DNA of 52,646 nucleotides from Gemmatimonadales bacterium (GTDB lineage: Bacteria; Gemmatimonadota; Gemmatimonadetes; Gemmatimonadales; GWC2-71-9). Positions 9,384 to 16,407 of this stretch are shown here, one piece after another. A program made the position numbers and the translations under genes. Numbering within the stretch: the first letter of the stretch is position 1; each line of letters opens with the position of its first letter. The stretch is from the NCBI GenBank assembly GCA_025934955.1, contig JAICWE010000018.1, forward strand, positions 1 to 52,646, given 5' to 3'. The notes below the pieces were generated by a model. It did not search any database and was not told the origin of the DNA. It saw nothing but the letters and a program-made list of their open reading frames with translations.

Positions 9384-10181
9384 ATGATCTACGTCTGCAT
9401 CCCGAGTCACGACGAGGCGCCGACCGTCGGGCTCCTGCTCTGGAAGATCCGGCAGGTCTTCACCGGATTTCCGCGTGAATACCAGCTGCTCGTCGCCGAC
9501 GATGCGTCCACCGATGGCACCGCGGAGGTGCTGGGACCGTACGCGCGGGTGCTGCCGCTCTCGATCGTGGTGCACACCGAGCGGCAGGGCTACGCGCGCA
9601 CGGTGGAGGAGCTGCTCCGGCTCGCGGTGGAGCGCACCGACCGTCCCAAGCGCGATTGCGCCATCCTGATCCACGCCGACTTCGCCCACGGTCCGCAGTT
9701 CATTCCCGATCTCGTACGCCGCATCGATAGCGGCGCCGATCTCGTCGTCGCGGAGGGGACGCTCGAGGGCGAGCCGTCACGCGGCCGGCGGATGCTCCGG
9801 CGCTGGGCGTCGCTGCTGCTCCGCGGGCGGGTCCAGGTGCCGGGCGTGACCGATCTCGTCTCCGGCTTCGCTGCCTTCCGGCTCGTCACCCTGCGCAACG
9901 CGCTCCGGGCGCAGGACGGCCCGATGCTCACCACCGACGGCTGGGCCGCCAGCGCCGAGCTCCTCGCGCGCACCGCCCGCTTCTCCCGTCGCACCGAGAC
10001 GGTGCCCGCCGTCGAACGCCACGACCTCCGTCGCCGGCCCACCCGCCTGGAGCCGTGGGCTGGCGCGCGCGCGCTCTGGAGCGCGCGCCGGCACCTGAAT
10101 GTTCCGCCTCCGCCGCCCCAGCCCAGTGAGCCGCGGCGGCCGGCGCGCCCCGCGCCCGAAGCCGAGACCGCGACGACTTGA
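9384..10181 (+). CDS. Glycosyltransferase family 2 protein
   Basis: A 265-residue GT-A fold glycosyltransferase. It starts MIYVCIPSHDEAPTVG, the usual first strand of GT2 enzymes (IPxxNE variant IPSHDE). It has the nucleotide-binding LLVADDASTDGT motif near residue 35 and a DxD-like HADFAHGP near 100. VSGFAAFR near 160 matches the SGFR/LYR motif of DPM1-like enzymes. There are no transmembrane helices; the C-terminus is a Pro/Arg-rich tail. It should transfer a sugar from an activated donor to a lipid or polysaccharide acceptor, but donor and acceptor cannot be told. It is probably leaderless (see the -10 box at 9372) and overlaps the next gene by 4 bp. Confidence 0.85.
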   Translation: MIYVCIPSHDEAPTVGLLLWKIRQVFTGFPREYQLLVADDASTDGTAEVLGPYARVLPLSIVVHTERQGYARTVEELLRLAVERTDRPKRDCAILIHADFAHGPQFIPDLVRRIDSGADLVVAEGTLEGEPSRGRRMLRRWASLLLRGRVQVPGVTDLVSGFAAFRLVTLRNALRAQDGPMLTTDGWAASAELLARTARFSRRTETVPAVERHDLRRRPTRLEPWAGARALWSARRHLNVPPPPPQPSEPRRPARPAPEAETATT

Positions 10182-10624
10182 GACGCGCCGGCCGCTGGGT
10201 CGCCGCAGTGGCCGTCGCAGCGGCACTCGGCTGCGGCGCGCCGCCGCAACCGGCCGTCGGCGCGCCGACGGCGGCCCGCAGCGCCGGAGAGGATGCCGAA
10301 GCCCGGATCAGCGCGCTGCTCGCCGCTGCGCTGGCCGGCGGCCCCGGCGCCGACAGCGCCTTTGCGCCGGACGCGACGGTGATCGTCGATGGATTGACCG
10401 CGATCGACGCCCCGCGATTCGCCGCCCTCGGCCCCGGCGGCGAGACGGCGATCGCGTCGAGCCGGGTGGACGTGCGCGGTGGCATCGCGTGGGCACTGCT
10501 GGATTACCGCTGGGTGGAGCGCCAGGCCAATCTCGCACGCGAGGGGCGCGCGACCGTCATTCTCACGCCGAAGCCCGCGGGCGGCTGGTGGATCGTCCAC
10601 GCGCACTCATCCACCGTGCGCTGA
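10178..10624 (+). CDS. Lipoprotein with SnoaL/NTF2-like domain (148 aa)
   Basis: The frame opens with TTG at 10178, overlapping the stop of the glycosyltransferase gene (TTGA). The first 20 residues form a lipoprotein signal with lipobox AALGC. The remainder resembles SnoaL/NTF2-like small alpha-beta cone domains: an N-terminal helix with ISALLAAALAGG, DATVIVDG, and the closing strands RATVILTPKPAGGWWIVHAH ending in HSS. This last pattern is frequent in secreted DUF4440/SnoaL proteins. Many such domains bind small hydrophobic ligands without known catalysis; function here is unknown. The pair with the GT2 gene suggests envelope work. A perfect palindromic terminator follows at 10646. Confidence 0.68.
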   Translation: MRRAGRWVAAVAVAAALGCGAPPQPAVGAPTAARSAGEDAEARISALLAAALAGGPGADSAFAPDATVIVDGLTAIDAPRFAALGPGGETAIASSRVDVRGGIAWALLDYRWVERQANLAREGRATVILTPKPAGGWWIVHAHSSTVR

Positions 10625-10645
10625 CTTCCCCGGGGGCCAGAACGA

Positions 10646-10677
10646 GCGCGGCGGGAAGCGATCGCTTCCCGCCGCGC
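10646..10677. terminator. Perfect 32 bp palindrome, bidirectional terminator between convergent genes
   Basis: Two 16-base arms (starting GCGCGGCGGGAAGCGA) are exact inverse complements with no loop spacer. The element sits between the ends of two convergent genes (10624 and 10709), the expected place for a shared terminator. There is no clear T-tract on either side, so termination efficiency is unproven. Confidence 0.7.
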
Positions 10678-10708
10678 GGTGCATCAGCAACTTGGAGCCG
10701 GCCTCGGC

Positions 10709-10915
10709 TCAGCTCCCGCGGATCGTGTCCTTGACCTTTGCCGCCGTGTCCGGCGCGAAGAGCTTGAGGATCAGGTAGACGACGAAGCCGATGACGGCCA
10801 GCTTTACCAGCAGCAGCGCGATCCCGATCAGGCTGAACACGAAGAATCCGAGAAACTTGAGCAGTACGCCGGCGATGACGGCGAGCGCCGCGAAGCCGAG
10901 CAGCGAGCGGACCAT
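10709..10915 (-). CDS. Small two-helix membrane protein (68 aa)
   Basis: Starts at the ATG at 10915 with a strong GGAGG site eight bases upstream. The 68 residues are two hydrophobic helices (about 4-30 and 33-52) and a short charged tail, LFAPDTAAKVKDTIRGS. The two-helix hairpin plus basic tail is seen in many small uncharacterised inner-membrane proteins. No family name can be given. It stands alone and is divergent from thiO, sharing the roughly 70 bp region between them. The strong ribosome site and the clean membrane profile make it a real gene despite its size. Confidence 0.7.
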   Translation of the reverse strand: MVRSLLGFAALAVIAGVLLKFLGFFVFSLIGIALLLVKLAVIGFVVYLILKLFAPDTAAKVKDTIRGS

Positions 10916-10987
10916 GCTATTTTCCTCCAGGGTGGCCGGTCAGAGCGGAGTACGCCGCTACGTTTCAGAAAGTTTCATAGGAAAACC

Positions 10988-12091
10988 GTGTCTTCGAGCT
11001 ACGACGTCATCGTAGTCGGCGCCGGCGCCGTCGGCGCCGCTTGCGCGCGCGAGCTGGCCCACGCGGGACGGCGAGTGCTCATGCTCGATCCCGGCCGGAT
11101 CGAAGGCGCCGCCTGGTCCGCGTCGGCGGGGATGCTGGCACCCCAGATCGAGGCGGGGCGGGACGACCCGCTCTTCGAGCTGGGCCTCGCCGGCCGGGCG
11201 ATCTATCGCGATCTGGCGCCCGCGCTCAAGGCGGCGAGCGGCGTTGACATCGGCTTCTGGCAGGAGGGCATCGCCCGCGTAGCGCTCGACGAGGTCGAGG
11301 CCGGCGAGCTCCGCTCCAAGGTAGCGTGGCAGCGGCAGGGTGGCCATCGCTGCGACTGGCTCGACGCCGCCGAGGTGCACTCGCGCTGGCCCTGGCTCCG
11401 GCCGACGTTCGGCGCGCTCTGGGCCCCCAACGAAGGTGCGGTCAACGCCGCGGCGCTGGTCGAGGCGCTTCGCGCCGACGCGATCCGCCACGGAGCGCGG
11501 CTGGAGCAGGACACCATCACGGCGCTCGAGCGCGAAGGCGACCGGATCACCGGCGCCCGTGGTAACGGCCGCTACAGCGCCGATGCCGTGATCATCGCCG
11601 CCGGCGCATGGAGCGGACGGATCGACGGCCTTCCCCGTCCGCTCTCGGTCGAACCGCTCCGGGGACAGGCCGTGGCGCTCGACTGGCCGGCGGGTGTGCC
11701 CGGCGCCGTCGTCTACAGCCGCGACTGCTACGTGGTCCATCGCGGCAGTGAAGCGATCGTCGGCGCCACCCGGGAGTATGCCGGCTTTCGCACCGAGACC
11801 GTTCCCGCCGACATCCACCGCCTCGCCGATGCCGCCCGCGCGCTCTCTCCGGCCTTCGCCGCGCTGCAGATCCGGCGGGCCTGGGCCGGCCTTCGCCCGG
11901 CGACGCCCGACGGGCTGCCGATCATCGGCCGCGAGCCCCGCGCGCGCGGCCTCTGGTACGCCGCGGGCCACGGCCGGAACGGCGTCCTCCTCGCGCCGAT
12001 CACCGGCGTGCTGATCCGCCAGCTCCTCGCGGGAGAGGAAACCCTGGAACAGCTCGACGCCATGCGGCCCGAGCGCTTCTGGAGCTGCTAG
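10988..12091 (+). CDS. thiO: Glycine oxidase ThiO (FAD-dependent DAO family)
   Basis: A 367-residue FAD oxidoreductase starting at the GTG at 10988 behind an AGGA site. The N-terminal Rossmann motif is YDVIVVGAGAVGAACARELA. WSASAGMLAPQIEA is the ThiO-type loop after the first helix, and the C-terminal FAD motif is LWYAAGHGRNGVLLAP preceded by RPATPDGLPIIG. ThiO oxidises glycine to iminoglyoxylate (dehydroglycine) for the thiazole ring of thiamine. No other thiamine gene is in the window, so a related D-amino-acid or sarcosine oxidase cannot be excluded, but the AG(M)LAP and GHGRNG signatures are strongly ThiO-like. A longer open frame upstream of the GTG overlaps the divergent small gene and is unlikely to be translated. 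Confidence 0.85.
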   Translation: MSSSYDVIVVGAGAVGAACARELAHAGRRVLMLDPGRIEGAAWSASAGMLAPQIEAGRDDPLFELGLAGRAIYRDLAPALKAASGVDIGFWQEGIARVALDEVEAGELRSKVAWQRQGGHRCDWLDAAEVHSRWPWLRPTFGALWAPNEGAVNAAALVEALRADAIRHGARLEQDTITALEREGDRITGARGNGRYSADAVIIAAGAWSGRIDGLPRPLSVEPLRGQAVALDWPAGVPGAVVYSRDCYVVHRGSEAIVGATREYAGFRTETVPADIHRLADAARALSPAFAALQIRRAWAGLRPATPDGLPIIGREPRARGLWYAAGHGRNGVLLAPITGVLIRQLLAGEETLEQLDAMRPERFWSC

Positions 12092-12156
12092 CCCGTCCAT
12101 CGGCCCGCTCTCGCGAGGCTTCCATGCATCCGCGAATCGGCCGCGCGCGTAGCGAC

Positions 12157-12171
12157 TGCACCGGCGGTGCA
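12157..12171. repeat. 15 bp perfect inverted repeat (TGCACCG-G-CGGTGCA)
   Basis: Seven-base arms around one central base lie in the 200 bp gap between thiO and the sigma-factor gene, about 30 bases upstream of the predicted -35 box at 12202. It could be a regulator-binding site or the core of a weak thiO terminator; the flanks (GCGCG and CGCGC) extend the potential hairpin imperfectly. No T-tract follows. Confidence 0.4.
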
Positions 12172-12201
12172 GGTTCGCGCCGGCTGAGCCGTGGCGGTCG
12201 C

Positions 12202-12231
12202 TTGTTGCGGTTCCGGTCCGGATGCTACACT
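12202..12231 (+). promoter_or_regulatory. Predicted sigma-70-type promoter of the ECF sigma/anti-sigma operon
   Basis: TTGTTG (12202-12207), an 18-base spacer, and TACACT (12226-12231). Transcription would start near 12238, leaving a leader of about 55 bases before the GTG at 12293. The rest of the thiO-sigma gap holds only the inverted repeat at 12157. Confidence 0.45.
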
Positions 12232-12292
12232 CTAGCTCGCGGAGTTTGCGCATCTGCTCGCCCATCACGGGAGTCTCTCGGACCGATGCCGC

Positions 12293-12895
12293 GTGCCTAG
12301 CCCGGCCGCAGCGCCAGCCGTCGCCGACCACGAGCTCGTCGCTCGCGCGGCCGCCGGCGACGAGCGCGCGGTGGCGGCGCTCTACGACCGCTTCGGCGCC
12401 GTCCTCTACGCCCTCTGCTACCGCGTCGTCGGCCAGCGGGCCGATGCGGAAGAGGTGGTGCTGGAGACGTTCGCTCAGGCGTGGCGCGACGCGGCGCGGT
12501 TCGAGCTGCGCCGCGGCTCCGTCGCCGCCTGGCTCACCATGATGGCCCGAAGCCGCGCGCTCGACGTCGTCCGCGCCCGCGCGCGGCGCGACCGGATCAC
12601 CACCAGCGCCGCGGCCGACGCACCGGACGGCGCCCCCGGAATGGGGCGTCCCGCGTCCGACCCCGCACGCCAGCTCGATCACGGCGAGCGCCGGCGCCAG
12701 GTGATCGACGCGCTCGATTCGCTGGCACCGCCGCAGCGCCAGGCCATCGAGTTGGCCTTCTTCGAGGGACTCTCCCACAGCGAGATCGCCGAGCGGCTGG
12801 GTGAGCCGCTCGGCACCGTGAAGACCCGGGTCCGGCTCGGCATGCAGAAGCTGCGCGAGCGGCTGCGACCTTTCTTCTTCGAGCGCGACGCATGA
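12293..12895 (+). CDS. ECF RNA polymerase sigma factor (SigK/RpoE-like)
   Basis: A 200-residue sigma-70 family factor with only regions 2 and 4. Region 2 spans about 25-95 (LYDRFGAVLYALCYRVVGQ, then DAEEVVLETFAQAWR) and ends with the -10-recognition helix region TMMARSRALDVVRARARR. Region 4 spans about 140-190 (LPPQR-type helix in SLAPPQRQAIELAFFEGLSH, then SEIAERLGEPLGTVKTRVR as the helix-turn-helix). It directs core polymerase to stress or envelope promoters when released by its anti-sigma factor, encoded directly downstream with a 4 bp ATGA overlap. The GTG start at 12293 has only a weak ribosome site; no better in-frame start is available. The RskA partner places it near the SigK-type ECF group. 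Confidence 0.9.
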   Translation: MPSPAAAPAVADHELVARAAAGDERAVAALYDRFGAVLYALCYRVVGQRADAEEVVLETFAQAWRDAARFELRRGSVAAWLTMMARSRALDVVRARARRDRITTSAAADAPDGAPGMGRPASDPARQLDHGERRRQVIDALDSLAPPQRQAIELAFFEGLSHSEIAERLGEPLGTVKTRVRLGMQKLRERLRPFFFERDA

Positions 12896-13719
12896 GCGAA
12901 CTCGAGCAGGACTCGCCCCGGGATCTCGCCGCCGCGTACGCGCTCGGTGCGCTCGCGCCGGACGAGGAACGCGCGTTCGAGGCGTATCTCGCGACGTCAC
13001 CCGAGGCGCAGCAAGCGGTGGCCGAGTACCGCGAGGTGGCCGCGCTGCTCGCCGGGACTGGCGCCACCGACGGACCGGGAGCGTCGCTGCGCGACCGGAT
13101 GATCGGCGGCGCTCCGCGCAGCGGCGGCCGCGAGCGGCGCGCGCCCGCCGCGCCGGCGAGTCCCATCGGCACCGTGCCCACCGGCCCGTCACCGCGCCGC
13201 TCGTGGATTCTGCCAGCGGCGCTCGCCGCGAGTCTGATCGCGGCGGTCGCGCTCGGGGTCCGCGACGCGCAGCTCGGCGGCACGCTCGCCGCGCGCGACT
13301 CCGCCGCGGCCACCGCACGGGCCGCGCTCGACACGGCGCAGCAGCAGCTCGCCGAGCGCCAGGCGGTGCTCGAGCGCGTCCTGGAGCCCGGCACCCGGAT
13401 GTTCCAGCTCACCCAGTCGGGCAACCCGGATCCGGGCATCCAGATCTTCTGGAACCGGAACCGGAACGAGGTGCTGCTGCACGCGTACCGGCTCAAGCCA
13501 CCGGCGGCCGGACGCGCCTACCAGCTCTGGTTCGTCAAGGACGGCAAGCCGGTTCCATCGGTCACCTTCCGCAGTTCGGCCGACGGCGGGGCGATTCTCT
13601 ACCACATTCCGGTGCCGGCCGGCGGCGCCATCTCGGCGGCGGCGATCACCGAGGAGCCCGCGGGCGGCTCGCCGCAGCCCACCACGCCGATCCTGCTGGC
13701 CGGCGCGCTCACCGGCTGA
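12892..13719 (+). CDS. Membrane anti-sigma factor, RskA family
   Basis: A 275-residue partner of the ECF factor. The N-terminal 60 residues (LAAAYALGALAPDEERAFEA, then a second helix block with a REV motif) are the sigma-binding anti-sigma domain. A single transmembrane helix lies at about residues 102-120 (ILPAALAASLIAAVALG). A short coiled coil (AATARAALDTAQQQLAERQA) leads into the RskA C-terminal domain with AYQLWFVKDGKPVPSVTF and the EP(A)GGS end motif (TEEPAGGSPQPTTPILLAG). RskA proteins hold their sigma factor at the inner membrane until the periplasmic domain senses a signal and proteolysis frees it. The 4 bp overlap with the sigma gene ensures matched synthesis. Confidence 0.9.
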   Translation: MSELEQDSPRDLAAAYALGALAPDEERAFEAYLATSPEAQQAVAEYREVAALLAGTGATDGPGASLRDRMIGGAPRSGGRERRAPAAPASPIGTVPTGPSPRRSWILPAALAASLIAAVALGVRDAQLGGTLAARDSAAATARAALDTAQQQLAERQAVLERVLEPGTRMFQLTQSGNPDPGIQIFWNRNRNEVLLHAYRLKPPAAGRAYQLWFVKDGKPVPSVTFRSSADGGAILYHIPVPAGGAISAAAITEEPAGGSPQPTTPILLAGALTG

Positions 13720-13742
13720 GGACCGCCGGCCTCGTCTCCGCT

Positions 13743-13748
13743 TACAAT
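13743..13748 (+). promoter_or_regulatory. -10 box TACAAT, six bases before the start codon (leaderless arrangement)
   Basis: TACAAT stands out in a GC-rich gap of about 35 bases after the anti-sigma gene; six bases later comes the ATG at 13755. No purine-rich ribosome site precedes the start except the GGGG within the spacer. A -35 is not clear. Confidence 0.5.
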
Positions 13749-13754
13749 TGGGGC

Positions 13755-14567
13755 ATGCGAGAGATCCTGCTCCTGTCGCTACTGCTGCCCCTCGCCGCAG
13801 CGCCGCTCGCCGCGCAGCTGCCGGCCGACCTCGCGCGGGAGCGCCGTGAGTACGCGGCGTGGCTGCACACCGCGCCCAACTCGCCGCTCGCCGCGGTGGC
13901 GCAGCAGCCGGTGGGCGACGGCCTGACGTTAGGCGCCGGCGGCGACGTCGCCCTCGCCGGCATCGCGCCCCACCGGCTCACGCCGGCGGGCGCGACTGCT
14001 GTGCTCGATGGACCGGACGGGAAGCGGACCATCGCGCGGGGGCGACTGGTGCCGCTCGGCCGATACCGGCTGACGCTGAGCGGCCCGCCCGGACGGCTGG
14101 TCGCGACGGTCTACGGTGCCGCCCCCGCCGATCCCGCGGCCCCCGCCTTCTACGCCTACGACTCCGCGCTCGTGTTCACGGTGACGCTGCATCCGCCGGC
14201 GGCGCCGGGGCCCGTGCGGGTGCTGGCGGAAGACGGGGTCGAGGTGGATGCGGCCGAGGCCGGCACACTCGAGCTGCCGCCCGCCGCGGGGGGGACCCCG
14301 CTCCGCGCGCTCCGGCTCCCCGGCGCGGAGCCGGAGGAATCGGACGTCGAGGTCTACTTTCGCGACGCGAGCAATGATGCCGGCAGCTATCCGGCCGGCC
14401 GTTTCGTGACGCTCACGCCCGCGGGCGCCGGACAATGGCGGCTCGACTTCAACCGCGCACGCAATCCGTTCTGCGCCTACAACACCGCGTATCCCTGCCC
14501 CGCGCCGTGGCGCGGCAACACGATCGCGGCGCCCATCGCGGCGGGTGAGCGCTACGTCAAGCCATAG
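13755..14567 (+). CDS. DUF1684 domain-containing secreted protein
   Basis: A 270-residue protein with an N-terminal signal peptide (MREILLLSLLLPLAAAPLAAQ). The C-terminal half holds the DUF1684 signature: YFRDASNDAGSYPAGRFVTL, then DFNRARNPFCAYNTAYPCP with its paired cysteines, and the final AAPIAAGERY. DUF1684 proteins are widespread, usually secreted or cytosolic, and have no firm biochemical role. The start at 13755 fits both the signal peptide and the -10 box placed six bases upstream. The end overlaps the next gene by 23 bp. Function unknown; a redox link is suggested only by the thioredoxin-like neighbour. Confidence 0.85.
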   Translation: MREILLLSLLLPLAAAPLAAQLPADLARERREYAAWLHTAPNSPLAAVAQQPVGDGLTLGAGGDVALAGIAPHRLTPAGATAVLDGPDGKRTIARGRLVPLGRYRLTLSGPPGRLVATVYGAAPADPAAPAFYAYDSALVFTVTLHPPAAPGPVRVLAEDGVEVDAAEAGTLELPPAAGGTPLRALRLPGAEPEESDVEVYFRDASNDAGSYPAGRFVTLTPAGAGQWRLDFNRARNPFCAYNTAYPCPAPWRGNTIAAPIAAGERYVKP

Positions 14568-15750
14568 CGCCCTGGCGGCACTCGCGCTCACCGTGCTCGC
14601 CGGCGCGGCGCCGTCGCCCGCCGGAGAGTGGCGCGCGGTGCTCGACCTGGCCGGCGGAACGCTGCCGTTCACGCTGGTGGTGCGCGGAAGCGAACAGTCC
14701 CTGCGCGCGGAGCTGTGCAACGGACGGAGCTGCCAGCCGGTGACGCGGGTCCGCCGCGTCGCGGGCGACTCGCTGGCGTTCGAGATGGCTGACTTCGCCG
14801 CGACGATCACCGCGCGGCTCGCCGGCGACTCGCTCACCGGCAGCTACCACAACGTCGGCAATCGCGGGCCGCGCACCATTCCGTTCCGCGCGGCGCGGGG
14901 GCGCTGGCCCTCTGAGGCCGGACCGGCCGCGCTTCTCGGCTCGTGGGACGCGACCTTCTTCGGCGATTGGGGCACCAGCCCGCGGGTGTTCCGCTTCAGC
15001 AACGGGCCGCGTGGCCTGGAGGGCACGGTGCTCTCCAACACCGGCGACTACGGCGACTTCTGGGGGCGGGTGGGCGGCGACAGCTTCGCGCTGGCGCACT
15101 TCGACGGGTCGTTCGTGTATCTCGTCACCGGCCGGCTCGACGGCGACACCTTGCGTGGAATCTTCCACGCCGGGCCGCGCACCGAAACGCCGTGGAAGGC
15201 GGTGCGCAGCACCGGGGCACCCCACCTCGCCGACCCGGCCACGCTCACCCGCGCCGACACCTCGGCGCCGTTCCACTTCGCCTTCCCCGACCTGAGCGGC
15301 CGCGTGGTGTCGAATCACGACCCGCGGTTCCGCGGCAAGGTGGTACTGGTGGACGTCTTCGGCACCTGGTGCCCGACCTGCCACGAGGAAGCGCCGACGC
15401 TGGTGGATCTCTATCGCCGGTATCACGCGAGCGGGCTCGAGATCGTCGGCCTGGCGTACGAAGTGAGCGGTGATTCATCCACGGACGCGCCGCTGGTGCG
15501 TCGCTACCGCGAGAAGTTCGGCATCCCGTTTCCGCTGCTGCTGGCCGGCACCAACGACGTCGACGCGGCCGCGGCCACGCTGCCCCAGCTCACCAACTTC
15601 ACGTCATTTCCGACGGCGATCTTCATCGGGCGCGACGGACGAGTGCGGCGGGTGCATGCCGGCTTCTACGGACCGGCGGCGGGCGCCCGGCACGCGGCGC
15701 AGGTCGCGGGCTTCCGGCGCGAGATCGCGGCACTGCTCGCCGAGCGGTGA
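14545..15750 (+). CDS. Exported TlpA-like thioredoxin-fold protein with N-terminal beta domain (401 aa)
   Basis: Two-part protein. Residues 1-27 are a signal peptide. Residues 28-225 form a beta-rich domain with two repeat-like units (WRAVLDLAGGTLPFTLVV and WDATFFGDWGTSPRVFRF), each followed by an IPFRAARG or TPWKAVRS end. Residues 240-401 are a TlpA/ResA-type thioredoxin domain with WCPTC (C276, C279), the helix EEAPTLVDLYRRYHASGLEIVG, and the cis-proline region SFPTAIFIGRDG. It is probably a periplasmic thiol-disulfide reductase or cytochrome-maturation type protein. The GTG start at 14545 lies inside the DUF1684 gene (23 bp overlap), so translation may be coupled. The N-terminal domain has no family name I can give. 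Confidence 0.85.
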   Translation: MSATSSHSALAALALTVLAGAAPSPAGEWRAVLDLAGGTLPFTLVVRGSEQSLRAELCNGRSCQPVTRVRRVAGDSLAFEMADFAATITARLAGDSLTGSYHNVGNRGPRTIPFRAARGRWPSEAGPAALLGSWDATFFGDWGTSPRVFRFSNGPRGLEGTVLSNTGDYGDFWGRVGGDSFALAHFDGSFVYLVTGRLDGDTLRGIFHAGPRTETPWKAVRSTGAPHLADPATLTRADTSAPFHFAFPDLSGRVVSNHDPRFRGKVVLVDVFGTWCPTCHEEAPTLVDLYRRYHASGLEIVGLAYEVSGDSSTDAPLVRRYREKFGIPFPLLLAGTNDVDAAAATLPQLTNFTSFPTAIFIGRDGRVRRVHAGFYGPAAGARHAAQVAGFRREIAALLAER

Positions 15751-15766
15751 ATCGCGGCCGGTGCCG

Positions 15767-16339
15767 TCACTTGAGCCGCACCAGCGCCGGCGCGTTGGCG
15801 TCCGCGTCCACCTTGAGTCCGATCCACTCGCCCTCGAGCGCGTGCGCCGGCACCCCGCAGAGCAGCCAATACCAGCCCGCCTGATCCGCCTCGAACGTCG
15901 TCTCGTCGGTCTGGCCCGGCCGCATTCCCGCCGTCACCATCCGCGTCATCGCGTTGGTCAGCGCCGGCCGGCCGCCCTGCTCCGGCAGCTTCTCGCGCTC
16001 CTGCATCAGCACCAGACTGTGCGCCGCCCCGCTGTCGCCGTTGGTCCAGCTCCACCGCACCGTCCAGCCGAGCGGCACCACGATGCGCACGTCACCGGCG
16101 CGGTGCCCGTCGATCGCGGGGCCGGCCGCGGATGGCGCGGTCTCGAGCGTGAGGTGCACCGCCTTCGCGGCGGCGTCGAACGTGATCCACGACGGCAGCG
16201 AGTCGTCGCGAGCCGCCGCCGCGGGAGCCGTCGCGGCGGTTGCGGCGGATGCGGTGGATGCGGGCGCCGGCGGTGCGACGGTGCCGGCGCCGCAGGCGAG
16301 CAGCGCCCATGCCGCGGCGGCGAGCGTCGGGAGATTCAT
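15767..16339 (-). CDS. Sulfocyanin-like type 1 copper lipoprotein with Glu at the axial-ligand position
   Basis: A 190-residue protein with a lipoprotein signal (lipobox LLAC, C16) and an Ala-rich linker, then a cupredoxin domain. VVPLGWTVRWSWTNGD followed by AHSLVLMQ (H107) and the closing loop YWLLCGVPAHALEGEW match the sulfocyanin family. The predicted copper ligands are H107, C161 and H166. In sulfocyanins the residue five after the last His is Met; here it is Glu (E171). Sulfocyanins are membrane-associated electron carriers to terminal oxidases. The gene converges on the TlpA-like gene (16 bp gap). Start ATG 16339 is the only one giving the lipobox. Confidence 0.78.
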   Translation of the reverse strand: MNLPTLAAAAWALLACGAGTVAPPAPASTASAATAATAPAAAARDDSLPSWITFDAAAKAVHLTLETAPSAAGPAIDGHRAGDVRIVVPLGWTVRWSWTNGDSGAAHSLVLMQEREKLPEQGGRPALTNAMTRMVTAGMRPGQTDETTFEADQAGWYWLLCGVPAHALEGEWIGLKVDADANAPALVRLK

Positions 16340-16407
16340 CGGGTCACTCTGGTCAGATGTACCGGTTGCTCGTAGGTTGGGACGAACGTTAACCCAGGAG
16401 CGACGTG

